In this document: positions 59,789-64,000 of the stretch, piece by piece
Layout: each line of letters begins with the position of its first letter
How positions within the stretch are numbered: the first letter of the stretch is position 1
From: Clostridia bacterium
Lineage (GTDB): Bacteria; Bacillota_A; Clostridia; UMGS1883
Assembly (NCBI GenBank): GCA_017467965.1
Contig: JAFUJZ010000030.1
Span: 27,466-91,465, forward strand
Direction: 5' to 3'
DNA length: 64,000 nt
Made by a program: the position numbers and the translations under genes
The notes under the pieces: model-generated
What the model was told of the DNA's origin: nothing
Databases searched by the model: none
The model's input: the letters and a program-made list of their open reading frames with translations, nothing else

Positions 59789-60997
59789 ATGAAGCACACA
59801 GAAAGTAAATTCGAAAGAAGAAAACGCACCGGCGTTGCAATATGTGCCATCATTGTTGTTATAGCGTTGTTGTTTGGTTTGTTGTATCCGATTTTTGTGC
59901 AGGTTAATACCACACAGGCGGCTACAAAGAGCCAGCTTGAAAGTGATGTTGCCGAGGCTAAAAAGAAAACCGAAGAAGCAAAAAAACAGCTTGAAACGGT
60001 CAAAAAGAACAGAGCAAATGTGGCAGAGGAGGTTCTCAGCATAGATGCTGAAATCAACCGTGCCGAAAACGAGCTTGTTGCAACAGAAAACGCAATCGCG
60101 CAGGCAAAGGTAGACCTTGCGATTAAAGAGCAGGAGCTTATCGTTGCAGAAGAAAACTGTCAGATTTATGATGAGGAGTTCAAACTGCGCGCACGCACAA
60201 TGTATGAAGACGGCACAACATCATATATAGAAGTATTGCTTGGCTCGTCCAGCTTCAGTGACCTTCTCTCACGTGTTGAAATGATACGCGAGGTTGTTGA
60301 ATATGACAGGCGCATGCTTGCCTCTCTTGCTGCGGCACGTGAGGAAATCCGACTTGCCAAGGAAGCTCTCGCACTTGAAAAGACAAATCTCGAAAACAGA
60401 GAAATAGAGCTTGAAGCATTGCGTGAAGAGCTCGGATACCGTCTTGAAGCAAAACAGCTTTTGCTTGACCAGCTTATGGCGAACGAGGAAGAGTACAAAA
60501 AGGCTTATGAAAAAGCAGAGGCTGACGAAAAGAAAATTCAGCGTGAGCTTGAAAGACTTGCGGCAGAAGAAGCTAAAAAGGGTGGCGGAACAAAATATAC
60601 AGGTAACGGTCAGTTCCAGTGGCCCTGCCCGTCAAGCAGACGTATTACGTCCTATTACGGTTACAGAATACATCCTGTGTATAAAACAAGAAAATTCCAT
60701 GCAGGTATTGATATAGGTGCAGGCTATGGTAACGATATTGTAGCGGCAGAGTCAGGGACAGTTATTACCGCAACATACGGCTCGGGCTACGGCAAATACG
60801 TTGTTGTAAGCCACGGTAGCGGCATTACAACCTTGTACGCACATTGCAGCTCGCTTTTGGTTGAAGTAGGCGATAAGGTGCAAAAGGGCGAAACTATTGC
60901 AAAGGTAGGCTCTACAGGAGTATCTACAGGCAATCACTTGCATTTTGAAGTGCGCATTAACGGTTCAACCACAGACCCGTTGACGTACGTAAACTGA
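59789..60997 (+). CDS. EnvC/PcsB-like murein hydrolase activator with M23 peptidase domain
   Basis: This 402-residue protein has a short basic start, one N-terminal span (about 15-35), a long coiled coil (about 45-260; EAKKKTEEAKKQLETVKKN), and a C-terminal LytM/M23 domain (about 275-402). Zinc ligands are all present: His304 and Asp308 (HAGID), His383 and His385 (HLHFEV), with catalytic His352 (LYAH), so it should be an active endopeptidase, not a degenerate EnvC. Direct linkage to ftsEX suggests FtsX binds the coiled coil and opens the enzyme. The reading frame extends upstream; ATG 59789 gives the proper membrane anchor, with AAAGGC as a rather distant ribosome site. Confidence 0.92.
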   Translation: MKHTESKFERRKRTGVAICAIIVVIALLFGLLYPIFVQVNTTQAATKSQLESDVAEAKKKTEEAKKQLETVKKNRANVAEEVLSIDAEINRAENELVATENAIAQAKVDLAIKEQELIVAEENCQIYDEEFKLRARTMYEDGTTSYIEVLLGSSSFSDLLSRVEMIREVVEYDRRMLASLAAAREEIRLAKEALALEKTNLENREIELEALREELGYRLEAKQLLLDQLMANEEEYKKAYEKAEADEKKIQRELERLAAEEAKKGGGTKYTGNGQFQWPCPSSRRITSYYGYRIHPVYKTRKFHAGIDIGAGYGNDIVAAESGTVITATYGSGYGKYVVVSHGSGITTLYAHCSSLLVEVGDKVQKGETIAKVGSTGVSTGNHLHFEVRINGSTTDPLTYVN

Positions 60998-61056
60998 TAT
61001 AGCGAGCTTTAACTGCCCACGGTAAAGCTCACGGAGACTATGTGGGTAGAAAGGTC

Positions 61057-61071
61057 ATGGAAAAAACCTGA
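61057..61071 (+). CDS. Possible five-codon leader frame (MEKT) coupled to the carboxypeptidase gene
   Basis: ATG GAA AAA ACC TGA lies 6 nt behind AGAAAGG, and its stop shares one base with the downstream ATG (TGATG). The carboxypeptidase itself has no good ribosome site, so re-initiation after this mini-frame may set its start. This is inference from layout only. Confidence 0.3.
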   Translation: MEKT

Positions 61072-62444
61072 TGAATTGTAAATGGGTTAAAATAATAGCA
61101 TTAATCGGGGCAATTGTGATGATGTTTTCATCATTGTGTGTGTCAGCCGCAACTCCCCCCGAAACAAGCACGGCGGCACTGCTCTTGATAGATGCAGATA
61201 CAGGTGAAGTCTTGTACGGTAAAAACGAAAACGCAAGAATGTATCCTGCAAGTACTACAAAAATAATGGTTGCATTACTGGCACTGGAAAACCTTGAACT
61301 TGACGAGGTTGTAACAGCAAATAATTCAGCCTTGGGGTTACTTCCTCCGGGGCACACAAATATCGGTATTTTAAACGGTGAACAGCTCACAGTGCGTCAG
61401 CTTTTATATGCACTGATGCTTCCGAGTGCAGGTGACGCCGCAAATGTATTGGGCGAGAGGATATCGGGTAGCGTTGATGAATTTGTAAAGCTCATGAACA
61501 AGCGTGCATTAGAACTTGGTATGAAAAATACCAACTACATGAACGCAAGCGGTGCACATGACGAGCTGCATTATACAACAGCTTCCGATATGGCGCTCCT
61601 TGCCCGCACAGTGATGAAGAACGCTACCTTCCGTGAAATCGTAGCAACAGATGTGTACATAATCGGTGCGACCGAGAAATATCCCGAAGAAAGAAGGCTT
61701 CTTAACACCAATCATCTTGTGTCAAAGAAGCGTTCCTCAAAGTATTTTTACGAGTATGCAACAGGTATCAAAACAGGCTTTACAAATCCTGCAAAACGTT
61801 GCCTTGTATCGAGTGCATCCAAAAACGGAATTAATCTGATATGTGTAGCTCTCGGTGCAGATATTATAGACGGCGAACAAATGGATTTTGTGGACAGCCG
61901 AAACCTGTTTGAATATGGTTTTTCGAGCTATGTGAGAAAACCCGTTGTTCAGAAGGGCGAGGTTATAAGCGAGGTTAAAATTAAAAGCGCAAAGGGCGAT
62001 GACGACCATGTGCTTTTAGAAGCCGGTGCGGATATTTCGCAGCTTTTGCCTAATGACAAAAAGTTAGGTGAGGTAACACGAAAAGCCACACTCTACAAGA
62101 ACGAGGTTGAAGCACCTATCAAAAAAGGCGAAGTTTTGGGCGAAATGGAATATTTTGTAGATTCCGTATCGGTAGGTAAAGTGCCACTTGTTGCAACAAA
62201 AGATTACGCACGTGATCCCATAAAGCACATATTTAATGTTATAATAAGCATACTTACATCACCATGGTTATATATGCCGTTTGTACTGTTTTTTGTAGCT
62301 TTGGTTATAATAAGACAGTATAATTATAACAAGAGGAAAAAACAGCGCGCATTGGCACGCAGACAGCAAAAGCAGGTCGAAGCCGAAGCAAGACGTGCGG
62401 CAATGCGTAAAGATAAATATCTGGAAGATTTCCTTAAAAAATAA
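61071..62444 (+). CDS. D-alanyl-D-alanine carboxypeptidase (DacF/PBP5-type)
   Basis: This 457-residue low-molecular-weight penicillin-binding protein trims the last D-Ala from stem peptides outside the cell. It has a signal peptide (about 1-26), the catalytic SxxK (STTK, Ser61-Lys64), a KTG motif (234-236) and a C-terminal domain. A membrane span at about 390-412 and an Arg/Lys/Gln-rich cytoplasmic tail follow. The second motif, normally SxN, reads Ser119-Ala-Gly121 (PSAGDAAN), so the usual Asn is missing at that place. ATG 61071 lacks a close ribosome site; a five-codon mini-frame with its own AAAGG ends in TGATG across the start. The operon context is cell-wall synthesis and division. Confidence 0.9.
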   Translation: MNCKWVKIIALIGAIVMMFSSLCVSAATPPETSTAALLLIDADTGEVLYGKNENARMYPASTTKIMVALLALENLELDEVVTANNSALGLLPPGHTNIGILNGEQLTVRQLLYALMLPSAGDAANVLGERISGSVDEFVKLMNKRALELGMKNTNYMNASGAHDELHYTTASDMALLARTVMKNATFREIVATDVYIIGATEKYPEERRLLNTNHLVSKKRSSKYFYEYATGIKTGFTNPAKRCLVSSASKNGINLICVALGADIIDGEQMDFVDSRNLFEYGFSSYVRKPVVQKGEVISEVKIKSAKGDDDHVLLEAGADISQLLPNDKKLGEVTRKATLYKNEVEAPIKKGEVLGEMEYFVDSVSVGKVPLVATKDYARDPIKHIFNVIISILTSPWLYMPFVLFFVALVIIRQYNYNKRKKQRALARRQQKQVEAEARRAAMRKDKYLEDFLKK

Positions 62445-62468
62445 AAATATCAGAAAGGGTTGATTACT

Positions 62469-62714
62469 TTGACAAGCTTTACAACAAAAATTGAACTGGG
62501 CAACGACAGAGATGATGAAATAAAAGAAATACTCGCACATGTTCATGCGGCATTGGTGGAGAAGGGTTATAATCCTATCAGCCAAATGGTTGGATATATC
62601 ATGTCAGGCGACCCGACTTATATAACAAGCCATAAGGGCGCGAGAGGTATGATTACGCGTTTTGAACGTGACGAACTCTTGGAAGTAGTATTCAAAGATT
62701 ATTTGAATAAATGA
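62469..62714 (+). CDS. ireB: IreB-family regulatory phosphoprotein (YrzL/DUF965)
   Basis: IreB is a small substrate of the Ser/Thr kinase IreK (PrkC type) that lowers cephalosporin resistance in enterococci. The 81-residue protein has a Thr-rich N-terminus (MTSFTTKIE, likely phosphorylation sites), then the family core VHAALVEKGYNPISQMVGYIMSGDPTYITSHKGARGMI and the end RDELLEVVFKDYL. A TTG at 62460 touches the AAAGGG ribosome site; TTG 62469, 9 nt after it, is the better start. It lies 24 nt after the carboxypeptidase gene, in keeping with cell-wall control. No IreK gene is in the window. Confidence 0.9.
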   Translation: MTSFTTKIELGNDRDDEIKEILAHVHAALVEKGYNPISQMVGYIMSGDPTYITSHKGARGMITRFERDELLEVVFKDYLNK

Positions 62715-62729
62715 TCGAATTTTGAAAGA

Positions 62730-62777
62730 GGAAAATGGGAAGTTAAATAAATTTTCAACTTTCCATTTTCCGCTTTT
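62730..62777 (+). terminator. Terminator of the cell-wall cluster
   Basis: GGAAAATGGGAAGTT pairs with AACTTTCCATTTTCC (one mismatch) around a 12-nt AT loop and leads into GCTTTT. Confidence 0.8.
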
Positions 62778-62784
62778 AAAGGTA

Positions 62785-62804
62785 TGTGGATGTGGCGGAA
62801 TAGG
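62785..62804 (+). repeat. Partial copy of the 5' end of tRNA-Leu
   Basis: GGATGTGGCGGAAT here is identical to the start of the tRNA-Leu at 62979, after which the sequence diverges and joins the GC-rich repeat. It cannot fold as a tRNA. It marks a duplication or insertion in the tRNA region. Confidence 0.6.
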
Positions 62805-62808
62805 AACC

Positions 62809-62865
62809 GAACCCGAGCCGCGTCCTGCGGACGATTGAGCGAGGGTGTAGGGCTGTGCCGTGGTC
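62809..62865 (+). repeat. GC-rich tRNA-associated repeat, copy B
   Basis: This 57-bp core matches copy A (51078-51133, minus strand) apart from seven substitutions and one indel. It contains a CGTCC/GGACG mini-hairpin and the end GCTGTGCCGTGGTC. It stands about 110 nt upstream of tRNA-Leu. No coding capacity is apparent. Confidence 0.7.
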
Positions 62866-62978
62866 GGCAAGCAACGACCGAAAGGGAAGTTGATGTCGGG
62901 AACCACAAACGGGACGACGTGCGCACGGATGCCCTGTAGTAATATGTGAGAAATAAAGATTATATTTTTATAACAAAT

Positions 62979-63062
62979 GCGGATGTGGCGGAATTGGCAG
63001 ACGTGCAAGATTTAGGTTCTTGTGTCTCTGACGTGCAGGTTCAACCCCTGTCATCCGCACCA
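62979..63062 (+). tRNA. tRNA-Leu (anticodon UAG)
   Basis: The 84-nt gene has acceptor GCGGATG/CATCCGC, anticodon stem CAAGA/TCTTG around loop TTTAGGT (TAG at 34-36), the long variable arm expected for Leu (TGTCTCTGACGTG), T-arm GGTTCAACCCC, and an encoded CCA. Its 3' end is duplicated 203 bp downstream. Confidence 0.93.
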
Positions 63063-63134
63063 AAAAAACAGACACTACCCAAAGGGTGGTGTCTGTTTTT
63101 TTGAACCAGACAGGGGTTGAAGCTTAAGAAGGCA
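63045..63134 (+). repeat. Direct repeat, copy 1: tRNA-Leu 3' end plus terminator
   Basis: The unit starts in the T-arm of tRNA-Leu, covers the acceptor and CCA, a terminator hairpin (ACAGACAC..GTGTCTGT, 63068-63097 region, with T7) and about 30 nt more, ending at AAGAAGGCA. It recurs at 63248-63338 with one extra T as the only difference I find. Confidence 0.85.
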
Positions 63135-63247
63135 CGAGGCGTAAAGCAAAACAATCCGGTGAATTGTTTTGTAGCCGAGTGGTGCGAAGAAGCAGCTCCG
63201 TGCCAAGCGGAGTGCTGATGAGCAGTGCAGATTGCGAAGCAATATGC
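63135..63247 (+). other. 113-bp spacer between tRNA-Leu 3' repeats
   Basis: No gene fits here. The segment can fold: CAAAACAATCC/GAATTGTTTTG forms one hairpin near its start and AGCTCCG/CGGAGTGCT another in the middle. It ends with GCAATATG at the second tRNA 3' copy. It looks like a small inserted element. Confidence 0.5.
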
Positions 63248-63338
63248 CCCCTGTCATCCGCACCAAAAAAACAGACACTACCCAAAGGGTGGTGTCTGTT
63301 TTTTTTGAACCAGACAGGGGTTGAAGCTTAAGAAGGCA
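63248..63338 (+). repeat. Direct repeat, copy 2: tRNA-Leu 3' end plus terminator
   Basis: Second copy of the 90-bp unit, with the acceptor end CATCCGCACC, the same terminator (T8 instead of T7) and the same 3' flank up to AAGAAGGCA, after which the sequences differ. No tRNA body precedes it. Confidence 0.85.
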
Positions 63339-63459
63339 AAAGCCGAGATACCGGGTGTGTAACTGTACTATTATTTGATATTGTGACCTTTTGTAGAAAA
63401 AAATCATATTATGTAATGCAATCATAATAATTTGATTGTAATTTATACAGGAGGTTATA

Positions 63460-64000
63460 ATGGATAGAATAAATTTTTTCAAAAATAATAGTGGTTGTAA
63501 TAAAGATAATCATCTGTCGAGCAGTTGCTGCGATAAAAAAGATGATTGTTCTTGTCCGAAATGCCCTCCGGGACCTCCCGGTCCCAGAGGACCCCAAGGC
63601 CCCGCTGGTCCTCGGGGTCCTATAGGTGAAACAGGTCCCGTCGGCCCCCAAGGACCTATAGGTGAAACAGGTCCTGTCGGTCCCGCCGGACCTCAAGGTC
63701 CTATAGGTGAAACAGGTCCCGCCGGCCCCCAAGGTCCCATAGGCGAAACAGGCCCTGTCGGTCCCGTCGGCCCTCAAGGACCTATAGGAGAAACAGGACC
63801 TGCAGGCCCCACTGGTCCTCAGGGACCCATAGGCGAAACAGGCCCCACCGGTCCCCAGGGTCCTATAGGAGAAACAGGACCTGCAGGCCCCACCGGTCCT
63901 CAGGGACCCATAGGCGAAACAGGCCCCGCTGGCCCCCAAGGACCTATAGGAGAAACAGGACCTGCAGGCCCCACTGGTCCTCAGGGACCCATAGGCGAAA
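63460..64000 (+). CDS. Collagen-like surface protein (3' end outside window)
   Basis: The reading frame opens at ATG 63460, 5 nt after AGGAGGT, and runs to the window edge without a stop (180 codons seen). The first 35 residues are polar and Cys-rich (six Cys, e.g. [17 protein letters not shown]) with no signal peptide. From about residue 36 the chain is pure Gly-X-Y collagen repeat, built from units such as [14 protein letters not shown] in at least eight near-copies. Such proteins (BclA type) form trimeric filaments on exosporia or cell surfaces in Firmicutes and are often sugar-coated. Near-identical DNA repeats suggest length variation by slippage. Missing the C-terminus, the exact class stays open. 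Confidence 0.9.
   Translation, partial: MDRINFFKNNSGCNKDNHLSSSCCDKKDDCSCPKCPPGPPGPRGPQGPAGPRGPIGETGPVGPQGPIGETGPVGPAGPQGPIGETGPAGPQGPIGETGPVGPVGPQGPIGETGPAGPTGPQGPIGETGPTGPQGPIGETGPAGPTGPQGPIGETGPAGPQGPIGETGPAGPTGPQGPIGE

Noticed and set aside
62785..62870. A second tRNA-Leu gene
   Set aside because: Only the first 14-18 bases match; no anticodon arm, T-arm or acceptor partner exists.
63045..63338. Prophage or integrative element bounded by tRNA-Leu att sites
   Set aside because: Only 113 bp lie between the repeats; there is no integrase or cargo.
63409..63939. Long open frame on the minus strand opposite the collagen-like gene, rich in Gly and Cys
   Set aside because: It is the mirror of the GC-rich collagen repeat; it has no ribosome site and unusual composition.
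63460..64000. Repeated DNA units that might suggest a CRISPR array
   Set aside because: Repeats are in frame, have no unique spacers, and encode Gly-X-Y collagen triplets.

Overview
The window looks like the chromosome of a low-GC, Gram-positive anaerobe of the class Clostridia, probably a gut-type Oscillospirales relative. This rests on Firmicutes-type linkages (asp23-fakA-recG, cdaA-cdaR, ftsE-ftsX-M23 hydrolase, D-Ala-D-Ala carboxypeptidase, ireB), AGGAGG-type ribosome sites, lipoproteins with short lipoboxes, sigma-A promoters of TTGACA-17-TATAAT type, and sugar importers that lack their own ATPase. The genus cannot be named from the sequence.

Layout. 1-1.4 kb: two small envelope proteins. 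1.4-8.2 kb (minus strand): recG, a FakA-like fatty-acid kinase and an Asp23 protein, then an SbcD/SbcC-like nuclease-ATPase pair. 8.5-22.9 kb: one large operon with two solute-binding proteins, four sugar-type permeases, a beta-propeller/TPR membrane protein, a Yip1 protein and a giant DUF5696-like surface protein, with no ATPase. 23.1-26.1 kb: six small AT-rich genes (Nudix, flavin-binding, lipoproteins). 26.2-29.3 kb: a polar amino-acid ABC importer. 29.4-37.3 kb: a stalk-domain protein, a DUF348/3D-domain wall protein behind a perfect promoter and a possibly structured leader, ksgA, a CmpB-like membrane protein, a Dabb protein, a BIG2 lipoprotein and a MetH-like methionine synthase. 37.4-39.6 kb: a second copy of the first solute-binding lipoprotein, standing alone.

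39.7-49.1 kb is an envelope-stress or antimicrobial-peptide-resistance island: small helical and membrane proteins, a cardiolipin synthase, two tandem BcrAB-type ABC exporters, an OmpR-type response regulator with an intramembrane-sensing kinase, and a membrane protein. Paralogous two-TM proteins at both ends share a promoter of identical geometry, and a related box lies in front of the response regulator, so the two-component system may control the whole island.

49.2-64 kb: a GT4 glycosyltransferase, a decayed intergenic region, tRNA-Thr and tRNA-Lys, then (minus) a DUF2264 protein behind cdaR and cdaA, a cysteine desulfurase and a DUF3343 protein. The plus strand follows with a PucR-type regulator, ftsE, ftsX, an M23 hydrolase, a D-Ala-D-Ala carboxypeptidase and ireB, which together form a cell-wall/division cluster. 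The window ends with a tRNA-Leu whose 3' end and terminator are duplicated, and with the start of a collagen-like surface protein that runs off the edge.

Many start sites were moved from the longest open frame to an internal ATG/GTG/TTG placed 5-10 nt after a visible ribosome site; reasons are given per gene.
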